Positions 6,603 through 13,928 of a stretch of 27,268 nucleotides of DNA are shown here, one piece after another; position 1 is the first letter of the stretch, and each line of letters starts with the position of its first letter. A model generated the notes under the pieces. It did not search any database. It had not been told where the DNA came from and worked only from the letters and a program-made list of their open reading frames with translations. Source of the DNA: Actinomycetes bacterium (GTDB lineage Bacteria > Actinomycetota > Acidimicrobiia > Acidimicrobiales > RAAP-2); the NCBI GenBank assembly GCA_021826255.1, contig JAKBAZ010000004.1, positions 1-27,268 of the forward strand, written 5' to 3'. The position numbers and the translations under genes are program-made.

Positions 6603-8759
6603 ATGCCCAGCGCTCCTCGCCCCCCTGCTCGCCCCACCGAAATCACTCGGCACGGTCACACCAGAGTTGACCCGTACTTTTGGCTCCGAGAGAGAGACAA
6701 CCCCGAAGTCCTCGAGCACCTGGCAGCGGAGAATGGTTACCTGGAAGAGGCCCTGGCCCCCCTCAATCCTCTCACCGAGACTCTCTTCAACGAGATGAAG
6801 GCCCGCATTGAAGAGACCGATACTTCGGTACCGGTGCGCCGCGGACAGTGGTGGTACTTCGAGCGCACCCGAGAGGGACTGAGCTACCCCCTCAGTTGCC
6901 GAGTTCGCGCTCTCGGCGACGACTGGACACCTCCCGTCATTCACCCGGAAGAGTCCCTGGAGGGAGAGGTTGTTCTTCTCGACGAGAACCTGGAGGCGGA
7001 GGGTCACGACTTCCTCTCGGTGGGCGTCTTCGCCGTCAGTCCGAACGACGAGATGCTGGCTGTCGGAGTTGACTTCGACGGCAACGAGCGACACCGGGTC
7101 GACTTTCGATCGCTCATCGGTACCGACTCGCCCCGCGAGGTCTTAGACGACGTGTACTACGGCGTGGCCTGGGCCAACGACTCCCGGCACGTCTTCTATA
7201 CCCGAGTCGACGACGCGATGCGTCCTTACCAGGTGTGGCGCCACGAGATCGGAACCGCGCCCGAAGCCGACGTCCTCGTCTTCGAAGAGTCGGACGCTCA
7301 GTTCACCGTATCGATTGGACGATCTCGCGATGACGAGGTACTCGTGATCGCGGTGGGTTCCTCGACCACCTCGGAGTACTGGTGGCTCGACGCGAATCGC
7401 CCCTTAGTGGACTGGGCCGTCGTAGAGCCTCGTCGCGAAGGAGTCGAGTACTCCCTCGAACACACCCGCGACCGCAACGGACTCGCGTGGTGGCTCATGG
7501 TCACCAACGATGACGCCACTGATTTTCGACTGCGAGTGTCCCCGCGAGACACTCTCGAGTGGCGCGACATCATTAGCCATCGCCCGGGTGTTCGACTCGA
7601 GGCCGTCGACGCCTTCTCTCGCACGTGGGCGGTATCGGAGCGTCGAGACGGATCAGCAGCGGTCCGCCTCATTCCGATACGCGATGTCGATTTGCTCCAC
7701 GACGATCTCACTGACTCTGGAACCCTGGTCGGTAGTGACTCCGGTCCGACGACCGTCGTCCTCGGCGGAAACGCCACCTTCGATACTCCGATGATCCGAG
7801 TGGTGACCACGTCACTTCGCCAACCACGACGAGTGCTCGACGTCGACATCGAGACGGGCGCCACCCACCTACGAAAGGAACAACGCGTTCTCGGTGGCTA
7901 CAACGCGGAGGACTACGTCACCGGTCGCGTGTGGGTAACGGCGAGTGACGGTGTGCGCATTCCCGTCTCGGTACTCGCTCGGCGCGGCGTTCTGGTGCTA
8001 GGCGACCACGGGGAATTGGTCGCTCCTGCTCCCGCTCCGACCCTCCTCTACGGTTACGGGGCCTACGAGATTTCGATCGACCCCGCGTTCTCATCACTAC
8101 GACTCTCCCTCGTGGACCGGGGCGTCATCTTCGCTATCGCCCACGTGCGAGGGGGTGGCGAAATGGGTCGGTCGTGGTACGAGATGGGTCGCCTTGCTCA
8201 AAAACCCACCACCTTCTCCGACTTCGTGCGTGTAGCCGAGCACCTCGTCGAGTCCGGTTGGACCACCACCGGCCAGTTGGCCGCGCGCGGAGGCTCCGCC
8301 GGTGGCCTCCTCATGGGAGCGGTGATGAATCTCGCGCCCGAGCTGTTTCGGGCGGTAGTTGCAGAGGTGCCCTTCGTCGACGTGGTGACGACGATGCTCG
8401 ATAGTTCTCTCCCACTCACGGTGGGTGAGTGGGAGGAGTGGGGCAACCCCGACGCCGACCCGCTCGCGTACCGAACCATGGTGAGCTACTCCCCTTACGA
8501 CAATCTGCGCCCCCAGAGCGACTCGGTCCCCCGTTATCCCCGACTGTTCGCGACGGGGGGATTGAACGATTCGCGTGTGGGATTCTGGGAGCCCACGAAG
8601 TGGGTCGCCAAACTCCGTGACGTTCAACCCTCCGTCGAAGCGTTCTTAAAGATGGAGATGGGGGCGGGACACGGTGGCGCCTCCGGGCGATACGACGCGT
8701 GGCGCGACGAGGCTCAGGTCCTCGCGTTTATTCTCGACTCGCTCAACGTGAAACGATAA
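6603..8759 (+). CDS. Oligopeptidase B-like S9 serine peptidase
   Basis: Cytoplasmic prolyl-oligopeptidase-family enzyme, closest in pattern to oligopeptidase B (PtrB), which cleaves short peptides after basic residues. The 718 residues comprise the N-terminal beta-propeller with the typical opening RVDPYFWLRERDNPEVLEHL, and a C-terminal alpha/beta hydrolase domain. Catalytic residues are visible: Ser565 in RGGSAGGLLMG, Asp656 in GGLNDSRV and His690 in GAGHGGASGRY. The family motif YGYGAYEISIDPAFS precedes the hydrolase domain. No signal peptide is present. It is divergent from sufB and its last 17 bases overlap the convergent small membrane-protein gene. Substrate preference cannot be decided from this reading. 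Confidence 0.92.
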   Translation: MPSAPRPPARPTEITRHGHTRVDPYFWLRERDNPEVLEHLAAENGYLEEALAPLNPLTETLFNEMKARIEETDTSVPVRRGQWWYFERTREGLSYPLSCRVRALGDDWTPPVIHPEESLEGEVVLLDENLEAEGHDFLSVGVFAVSPNDEMLAVGVDFDGNERHRVDFRSLIGTDSPREVLDDVYYGVAWANDSRHVFYTRVDDAMRPYQVWRHEIGTAPEADVLVFEESDAQFTVSIGRSRDDEVLVIAVGSSTTSEYWWLDANRPLVDWAVVEPRREGVEYSLEHTRDRNGLAWWLMVTNDDATDFRLRVSPRDTLEWRDIISHRPGVRLEAVDAFSRTWAVSERRDGSAAVRLIPIRDVDLLHDDLTDSGTLVGSDSGPTTVVLGGNATFDTPMIRVVTTSLRQPRRVLDVDIETGATHLRKEQRVLGGYNAEDYVTGRVWVTASDGVRIPVSVLARRGVLVLGDHGELVAPAPAPTLLYGYGAYEISIDPAFSSLRLSLVDRGVIFAIAHVRGGGEMGRSWYEMGRLAQKPTTFSDFVRVAEHLVESGWTTTGQLAARGGSAGGLLMGAVMNLAPELFRAVVAEVPFVDVVTTMLDSSLPLTVGEWEEWGNPDADPLAYRTMVSYSPYDNLRPQSDSVPRYPRLFATGGLNDSRVGFWEPTKWVAKLRDVQPSVEAFLKMEMGAGHGGASGRYDAWRDEAQVLAFILDSLNVKR

Positions 8760-9216
8760 GCCCCAGCGGGAGGAGGGCACCAGGAGCCGTCGACGCTCCG
8801 CCGGGCCAGAGCCACCACGTCAGTACTCCGAGTATGACGAGGGTGAGAATCATCAGGGTCGCCATGCGACGCCGGCGACGGCGCGACCTCGGGTGGGTGG
8901 ACTTTCGAAGTGACCTCGCCAGCGCCCACGACTCATCGTGGCGCACCGAGGGTGGGCTCGTGACGTGCTCCACCGCGAGCGGGTTGTCGCCAATGACGAG
9001 ATTCTCGGGTGGAGAGATACTCGGGAGCACCACGTGGTGACTGTCGTCGGGTTCGCTGCCGTCGAGTAGACGCAAACCCCGAGGGGATCTCTCGTGAGCC
9101 GGAGGAAGTCGGGTGCCCGATTCGGGCAGGTCGCTTCGTCGGCGGCGCCAAAAGACCACGAGTAGCACCAGCGCGACGGCCACGAGCGCCCCGAGCAACT
9201 GCACCTCGCTCACCAC
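8743..9216 (-). CDS. Small two-TM membrane protein, unknown
   Basis: A 157-residue protein with membrane segments at about 4-23 and 119-137. The 95 residues between them are hydrophilic and end in a strongly basic run (RSRRRRRR, 111-118), which should sit on the cytoplasmic face just before the second segment. There are no cysteines and no motif I recognise. The GTG start is preceded by AAGGAGG. It follows the flavin reductase by 37 bp on the same strand and probably ends the DUF6941-mutY-reductase unit. The 3' end runs antisense over the last 17 bases of the peptidase gene. The function is unknown. Confidence 0.65.
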   Translation of the reverse strand: MVSEVQLLGALVAVALVLLVVFWRRRRSDLPESGTRLPPAHERSPRGLRLLDGSEPDDSHHVVLPSISPPENLVIGDNPLAVEHVTSPPSVRHDESWALARSLRKSTHPRSRRRRRRMATLMILTLVILGVLTWWLWPGGASTAPGALLPLGLIVSR

Positions 9217-9253
9217 GCCTCCTTCACCTTACGCCAGCGTAGCCAGCGCCGAC

Positions 9254-9724
9254 CTAGGGCTCCAGTGACCGGAACTTTCGATGGTGGTAGATCAGGGGTT
9301 CGCCCTCGCCGTACTCCACGTGATCCGCGCTCAGCACGACGACGTCGTGGTCGCCGAACTGGGTCCGCGCGACGAGTTCACCCTCCAACCTGGCCAGAGT
9401 GCCTCCCAGCCACGGGGACCCCCCGGGCGCGGGAGCCCACTCGATACCGGCGTATTTGTCGATGCCCGACGTCGCGAAACGCTGGGCCAGGTCTTCTTGA
9501 TCCTGACCCAGGACGTTGATGGCGAACCGACTCGCCTCGCGCATGGTTGACCACGAGCGGCCCTCACTCGAGACGGCGAAGGAGACCAGCGGTGGTTCCA
9601 GGGAGAGCGACACGAAGGTCTGCGCCGTGAAACCCGCGGGACCCCCGGGGCCGAGAGCCGTGATCACCACGACCCCGGTGGGGTATCGACTGGCCATTTC
9701 CTTCAACTCATCAGCACGGGACAC
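9254..9724 (-). CDS. Flavin reductase-like FMN-binding protein
   Basis: A 156-residue single-domain protein of the flavin reductase-like (HpaC/RutF type) family. It shows the conserved opening SRYPTGVVVITA and GFTAQTFVSLSLEPPLVSFAV, the region that binds FMN, and a C-terminal beta strand with HRKFRSL. These enzymes reduce free flavin with NAD(P)H to feed a partner monooxygenase, or act as independent reductases. No monooxygenase gene is nearby, so the partner is unknown. The start is the GTG at 9724; a later ATG (9697) would remove part of the first helix. It lies 22 bp after mutY on the same strand. Confidence 0.85.
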   Translation of the reverse strand: MSRADELKEMASRYPTGVVVITALGPGGPAGFTAQTFVSLSLEPPLVSFAVSSEGRSWSTMREASRFAINVLGQDQEDLAQRFATSGIDKYAGIEWAPAPGGSPWLGGTLARLEGELVARTQFGDHDVVVLSADHVEYGEGEPLIYHHRKFRSLEP

Positions 9725-9746
9725 GCAGGCGAGGCTACCGGAGCAC

Positions 9747-10595
9747 TCACCTCGCCCAGGTCACTACCTCGCCAGCGAGATCGCAGAAGCCGTCGTGAAC
9801 CAGACTCGAGACCACCCGTTCCAGGTCGTCTCGCGCCATCCCGGTGGACGTCGCGAGGTGGTCGAGGGTGGTCGGGTGGTGACTGACGTGACGAAGGACC
9901 AGTCCCCGTTTTTCGCGATCAGAGCCCGCGTAGGGGGACTGGGAGCGTGAGACGAAGGCGGAACCGCGAGCGGGGTCCTCACCCCCGCGCTGGTGCCACG
10001 CGCACGCCCGACGGATCGGACACTTTTCACACCGAGGTCGGGGGCGACACCACTGAGCTCCGAGGTCGAGGAGGGCCTGGTTGAAAGCCGGCGCGTCGCG
10101 AGTCGGGAGCAGTTCACGCGCCCAGCGCCGCGCGTCACTGGGTCGAAGGGACTGAGCGACGAGAGCTCGAGCCAGGACTCGCCCCACGTTGGTGTCAACG
10201 ACCGGCTCCGACGCCCCGAACGCAAAACTCGCAATCGCGCCGGCGGTGTACTCGCCGACCCCGGGGAGGGTACGTAGCGTCTCGACCGACGTCGGAATCT
10301 GCCCGTCGAAGGTCTCGACAACGATTCGAGCCATCTCGCGCAAGCGCAGTGCCCGGCGGGGGTAGCCCAGACCGCGCCAGTGCTCGAGCACGTCGGAGAT
10401 GGGGGCGTTCACCAGGTCGTTCGGTGAGGGAAACCGCGCGAGAAAGGGCTCCCAGTAGCGGACAACCCGGCTCGCGGGGGTCTGCTGAAGCATCACCTCC
10501 GACACGACCACGCCCCAGGGAGTCGCCCCAATCCACGGCAGCGGGCGAGCCATGCTCCCCCGAGCCCTCACCACGGCGCGGCGCAGTCGCGCCAC
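9747..10595 (-). CDS. mutY: A/G-specific adenine glycosylase MutY
   Basis: Base-excision repair enzyme that removes adenine opposite 8-oxoguanine. The 282-residue protein contains SEVMLQQT with catalytic Glu33, the helix-hairpin-helix LRTLPGVGEYTAGAIASFAFG (108-128) and VDTNV with Asp134. The Fe-S cysteines are Cys183, 189, 192 and 198. Their spacing is C-X5-C-X2-C-X5-C, one residue shorter in the first gap than the usual X6. The C-terminal 70 residues look like a small helical domain rather than the NUDIX-like 8-oxoG recognition domain of longer MutY proteins. The start is taken as GTG 10595, because the longer open frame upstream is antisense-frame sequence of the preceding gene. The preceding gene stops 19 bp upstream. 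Confidence 0.92.
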   Translation of the reverse strand: MARLRRAVVRARGSMARPLPWIGATPWGVVVSEVMLQQTPASRVVRYWEPFLARFPSPNDLVNAPISDVLEHWRGLGYPRRALRLREMARIVVETFDGQIPTSVETLRTLPGVGEYTAGAIASFAFGASEPVVDTNVGRVLARALVAQSLRPSDARRWARELLPTRDAPAFNQALLDLGAQWCRPRPRCEKCPIRRACAWHQRGGEDPARGSAFVSRSQSPYAGSDREKRGLVLRHVSHHPTTLDHLATSTGMARDDLERVVSSLVHDGFCDLAGEVVTWAR

Positions 10596-10614
10596 CTCGA
10601 CCGCGGAAACATCC

Positions 10615-11052
10615 TTAGTCAGTGACGACCTCGTCGAGGGGACGCACGGAGAAGGACGCGATAGACCCCGGGAGAGACTCCCCGTCGATAATGAATCGCC
10701 AACTAAACCGCCCACCGGGAGGAAGGGGCACGGGGCCGAGGTTGATGGCGAGGGGTACGTCGACCGACGTTCCGGCGGGAACCCCCTGGGGCTGCACGGC
10801 CGTGAAGTCTCCGCGAATCTCGAGGCTCTGCGGACCCTCAGGGGTATCAAAGTGGACGAGATTGCCGTCCGCGTCCTCGAGGAAGAGCTCCCAGTGGTGG
10901 GCTCGGTCGAACTCGGGCACGTCAACCGACACCTTGATCGCCACCGCCGTCGGCGTGGGTTGCGGTCCACAGACTGACCACCCTCCGCCGAGGATGTACA
11001 ACTTCCCATCAGCCACTTGAGCAGAGTCGGCGAGCAACATGGTTACGTTCAT
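10615..11052 (-). CDS. DUF6941-like protein, unknown function
   Basis: A 145-residue soluble protein beginning MNVTMLLADSAQVADGKLY and continuing with ILGGGWS, which resembles the DUF6941 family. The rest is rich in beta strands with Pro/Gly turns, ending SIASFSVRPLDEVVTD. The ATG at 11052 is chosen because family-like sequence starts there; the open frame extends 47 codons further, across the promoter region of the divergent NlpC/P60 gene, and that extension is low-complexity and unlikely. It is the first gene of the unit with mutY. Function is unknown, and assignment to the DUF is from memory of its N-terminal motif. Confidence 0.7.
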   Translation of the reverse strand: MNVTMLLADSAQVADGKLYILGGGWSVCGPQPTPTAVAIKVSVDVPEFDRAHHWELFLEDADGNLVHFDTPEGPQSLEIRGDFTAVQPQGVPAGTSVDVPLAINLGPVPLPPGGRFSWRFIIDGESLPGSIASFSVRPLDEVVTD

Positions 11053-11177
11053 GCTCACCACTGTAAGCGATGGCGAACCAGCCTCCCGACGTGAGGACGG
11101 GGCCACCTCTATCCGTGTGATCAGGAAGTATGACCGGACGACCCGGCTCGCCCGAGCATCGCCGCCTCCCACCGGTC

Positions 11178-11183
11178 TAGAAT
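11178..11183 (+). promoter_or_regulatory. Candidate -10 box giving a leaderless NlpC/P60 transcript
   Basis: TAGAAT is followed by eight bases and then the ATG at 11192, placing the expected transcription start at or next to the start codon. No Shine-Dalgarno is present. No clear -35 is seen. This is the same geometry as in front of the LCP gene at 2409. Confidence 0.4.
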
Positions 11184-11191
11184 TTGTCTCC

Positions 11192-12289
11192 ATGACTCAC
11201 GTCGCGCGCTTTCGGCGCTCCACGACGTCGGCGACGCGTCGCTTCCGGCTTCGGACCCTTTCGAGCGTGGCCGTGGTCGCCACGCTCGGCACCGGCGTGC
11301 TCGGCGTCTCGAGCGTCGCAGAGGCGTCATCCATTTCGCAGGAGAAGGCCCAAGCGGCGAGTCTCTACAACCAGATTCAGCAGATCAACGCCCAGGTGAA
11401 CTACCTCGGTCAGCAGTACGACTACGCCCACCTCAAGCTTGAAGGGCTCGTCAACCAAATTGCCAATACGCGCTCCATCGTTCGGTCGATCGAGGGTCGC
11501 GTGACGAAGAACTACCTTCAGCTGAAGAACGACGCCGTCCTCGCGTACATCAACAACGGGTCGGCGCAGTCGACCAATCCGTTATTTGCGACGAACGCCC
11601 AGAACATTGGGGCCACCAACGTCTACAGCCAATTGGCGATTGGGAACATCGGAACCGCCATCTCATCGCTCAAAACGTCCCAGATCCAACTCACTCAAGA
11701 GCACGCCCTGCTCGTACAGCAAGAGTCGGCCGCCCAGGCGGCTAATAACGCCGCCGCGGCGGCCCTCCACCAGGCGCAGGTCCTCCAGGCCAACCTGAAC
11801 GGCGCCCTCGCTCAGGTGCGGGGACAAATTCAGTCCTACTACAACGCCATCCAGGCGGCAGCTCAAGCCCAGTCGGCCCACGCACTCACCACTGCGGCGG
11901 CCCAACCCCCCGCGGTGGCGCCACCACCCAACACGCTCGGGGGTGCCGCAGTACGCGCCGCCGAGACGTTTCTCGGAGTGCCCTACGTGTGGGGTGGCGC
12001 GTCGAGAAGTGGAGTGGACTGCTCCGGGCTCGTGATGCTGGCCTACCAGGCCGTCGGAGTCTCTCTGCCCCACTACTCCGGCGCCCAGTACGCCGACACG
12101 ACGCCCGTTCCCCTCTCGGCCATGCAACCCGGAGACTTGCTCTTCTACGGTCCCGGGGGTGACCAGCACGTCGCGATGTACGTCGGGGGCGGGATGATGA
12201 TCGAGTCCCCTCAGCAGGGCTACACCGTGCACATCACGCCGGTACGGCTGGGCTACGGATTCGTGGGTGTGGGGCGCGTGAACGCCTAG
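11192..12289 (+). CDS. Secreted coiled-coil NlpC/P60 peptidoglycan hydrolase (RipA-like)
   Basis: Exported D,L-endopeptidase that cuts the peptide stems of peptidoglycan, a class needed for daughter-cell separation in Actinobacteria. The 365 residues have a basic N-terminus and signal segment (about 21-46, ending AEASS), a long Gln/Ala-rich coiled coil (about 48-230), a Pro/Ala linker (235-248) and the NlpC/P60 domain (250-365). The catalytic set is visible: Cys277 in SGVDCSGLVML, His326 in DQHVAMYVG and Glu338 in MMIESPQQG, matching the Cys-His-Glu arrangement described for RipA. The coiled coil resembles the regulatory segment that docks such enzymes to FtsEX-type partners, but no FtsEX gene is in view. 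The start at 11192 is chosen for the signal peptide and promoter position. The next gene starts 3 bp after its stop. Confidence 0.92.
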   Translation: MTHVARFRRSTTSATRRFRLRTLSSVAVVATLGTGVLGVSSVAEASSISQEKAQAASLYNQIQQINAQVNYLGQQYDYAHLKLEGLVNQIANTRSIVRSIEGRVTKNYLQLKNDAVLAYINNGSAQSTNPLFATNAQNIGATNVYSQLAIGNIGTAISSLKTSQIQLTQEHALLVQQESAAQAANNAAAAALHQAQVLQANLNGALAQVRGQIQSYYNAIQAAAQAQSAHALTTAAAQPPAVAPPPNTLGGAAVRAAETFLGVPYVWGGASRSGVDCSGLVMLAYQAVGVSLPHYSGAQYADTTPVPLSAMQPGDLLFYGPGGDQHVAMYVGGGMMIESPQQGYTVHITPVRLGYGFVGVGRVNA

Positions 12290-12291
12290 TC

Positions 12292-13065
12292 GTGACCGGC
12301 GTTCCCACGACGTTTCATCTCGGCCCGCTGGTCTTTCACCTCTACGGCATCGGATTAGCTACCGCCGGCTACGTCACCTACCTCTACTCGAGAGCCCGAC
12401 TTCGACGAGCCGGTGTCGACGACGAACCTTTTTGGCCGTTCACCGTGGTCCTGCTTCTCGCGGCCCTCGTCGGAGCCCGCGGCGCGAATATCGCCACCAA
12501 CTGGAGTTACTACGCGGGACACCCGGGCCGGTGGATCGCTACCTGGCAGGGGGGATTGGCGAGCTTTGGAGCAATTGGGGTTGCGCTGCCCGTAGGAGTC
12601 TGGGGTGTCAAACGTTGGTGGCCCACCCTCACCCTCGGACAGTTCGCCGACGCGATTATCCCGGCTTTCGTCGCCGGATGGGCACTGGGTCGAGTCCTTG
12701 GTCCCCAGTTCATGGTCGCCGGCGGAGGTCACGAAACCACGTCCTGGATAGGACTGCACTACGCGGGACAAGTCGGCAAACGGGTTCCCGTACCCCTGAT
12801 TCAAGGGGCCGAAGACGGAGCCCTATGGCTCGGCTTACTCTGGCTCGAGGGCCACTGGAGGCAACGTCGAATTGGCGCTATCTCCGGGGTGGCGATGGTC
12901 GTCTGGGGAGTCGCTCGCGCGTACGACGAGCACTTCCTCCTCGGACAAAACTCCCACAGCGGGTCGATCGGAGTCCAGTGGGCCGCCGTGGTGCTCGCCC
13001 TTAGCGGCGTCGTCGTCGTGATCCGCGCTCGGCGCCCCCGCGAGCGAGAGCACGAGGGCGGGTAG
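12292..13065 (+). CDS. Divergent Lgt-like (prolipoprotein diacylglyceryl transferase family) membrane protein
   Basis: A polytopic membrane protein of 257 residues with the Lgt fold pattern: LGPLVFHLYGIGLA at the N-terminus, GARGANIATNWSYY, WQGGLASFGAIG, and GQFADAIIPAFVAGWALGR. In Lgt these segments bind phosphatidylglycerol and transfer diacylglycerol to the lipobox cysteine. However, the Lgt signature after GR reads VLGPQFMVAGGG instead of the usual IGNFINGE-type sequence, and the later EFFR-type motif is replaced by DEHFLLGQ. Some residues considered important for catalysis therefore appear changed. It may be a paralogue with altered function. The GTG start lies 3 bp after the NlpC/P60 stop, suggesting coupling. 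The 3' part is overlapped antisense by the decayed MFS gene. Confidence 0.75.
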   Translation: MTGVPTTFHLGPLVFHLYGIGLATAGYVTYLYSRARLRRAGVDDEPFWPFTVVLLLAALVGARGANIATNWSYYAGHPGRWIATWQGGLASFGAIGVALPVGVWGVKRWWPTLTLGQFADAIIPAFVAGWALGRVLGPQFMVAGGGHETTSWIGLHYAGQVGKRVPVPLIQGAEDGALWLGLLWLEGHWRQRRIGAISGVAMVVWGVARAYDEHFLLGQNSHSGSIGVQWAAVVLALSGVVVVIRARRPREREHEGG

Positions 13066-13302
13066 CCCGATGACGAGCGACGCGCCAGTCGCGACCCCTC
13101 CGCTCCACCAGTACACGGTCCGGGGGGCGATGAGACTGAGTAGCGCTCCACCCGCGACGGTCGCCCCCACTTGGGCCGCTTGGGTCGACGCCATGAAGGC
13201 CGCGAGAACCCGGCCGCGAACGACCTCAGGTGTGCGTAGTTAGAAGACGGTGGTTCCACTGACGTTGGCGATGCCGACCGCCACTCCGGCGATGATCATC
13301 AG
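12835..13302 (-). pseudogene. MFS transporter pseudogene, 3' part (TM10-TM12)
   Basis: C-terminal part of the transporter whose 5' part is at 15315-16244. Read from 13302 on the - strand, the first 20 codons encode LMIIAGVAVGIANVSGTTVF (TM10), then an in-frame TAA (13242-13240), then LRTPEVVRGRVLAAFMAS and two further membrane segments. The codon at the TAA is where MFS relatives often have Gln, so CAA to TAA is the simplest origin. After TM12 the frame continues as a hydrophilic tail antisense to the Lgt-like gene for about 230 bp before a stop. That tail may be genuine or a result of decay. The part cannot be expressed with the 5' part, because a 2.0-kb IS607 element separates them. Confidence 0.88.
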
Positions 13303-13346
13303 GGGTTGCCAACTGATGTCACACCTCACCGCAAGACTACGTAGCA

Positions 13347-13928
13347 ATGAACTTAAGTGAGTGGGCCAACCTCCAGGGGATACATCCCCAGACCGCCTAT
13401 CGGTGGTTCCGAGAGGGAACGTTGCCGGTGCCCGCGCGTCAGATAGGTCGGTTGATTCTGGTCGGCGATCTTGAAACGTTGCCGTCGCAACTGGGCTCTA
13501 CCGTCCTCTACGCACGCGTGTCGTCGGCCGACCAACGAGCAGACCTCGATCGTCAGGTGGCGCGTGTGAGTATCTGGGCTACGTCCCAGGGTCATTCGAT
13601 TGATCAGGTCGTGACCGAAGTTGGTTCTGGTCTCAACGGCAAGCGACGCAGATTCCTCGCGTTGCTTGCTGACCCATCCGTGACAACGATTGTGGTCGAA
13701 CATCGTGATCGCTTCGCCAGATTTGGTTCTGAATACGTTGCTGCGTCGCTTCAGGCCAATGGCCGACGACTGGTCGTGGTGGACGACACCGAAGTCGACG
13801 ACGACCTCGTTCGCGACATGACTGAGGTGCTGACGTCGTTCTGCGCTCGCCTCTATGGTCGTCGTGCGGCCGCACACCGAGCGGCGAAAGCGTTGGCGGC
13901 AGCGCAGGAGTCGACCGATGCCGCGTAG
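13347..13928 (+). CDS. tnpA: IS607 TnpA serine recombinase with MerR-type DNA-binding domain
   Basis: Transposase of the element, a small serine recombinase. The 193-residue protein starts with a MerR-like helix-turn-helix (about 1-45, WANLQGIHPQTAYRWFREGTL) followed by the resolvase catalytic domain. YARVSSADQ (55-63) holds the nucleophilic serine (Ser59 or Ser60), and EHRDRFARFG is the conserved catalytic arginine region. The C-terminal helix is rich in Ala and Arg (RAAAHRAAKALAAA). The N-terminal position of the DNA-binding domain is the hallmark of IS607. No truncation or stop is seen, so it may be active. It overlaps tnpB by 11 bp. Confidence 0.95.
   Translation: MNLSEWANLQGIHPQTAYRWFREGTLPVPARQIGRLILVGDLETLPSQLGSTVLYARVSSADQRADLDRQVARVSIWATSQGHSIDQVVTEVGSGLNGKRRRFLALLADPSVTTIVVEHRDRFARFGSEYVAASLQANGRRLVVVDDTEVDDDLVRDMTEVLTSFCARLYGRRAAAHRAAKALAAAQESTDAA

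Noticed and set aside
10596..11009. Long N-terminal extension of the mutY frame
   Set aside because: It is an out-of-frame reading of the DUF6941-like gene (Pro/Ser/Arg-rich, no MutY similarity). The MutY family region begins only after that gene's stop.
11053..11193. Upstream extension of the DUF6941-like gene
   Set aside because: It covers the promoter region of the divergent NlpC/P60 gene and lacks family similarity; the ATG at 11052 starts the conserved part.
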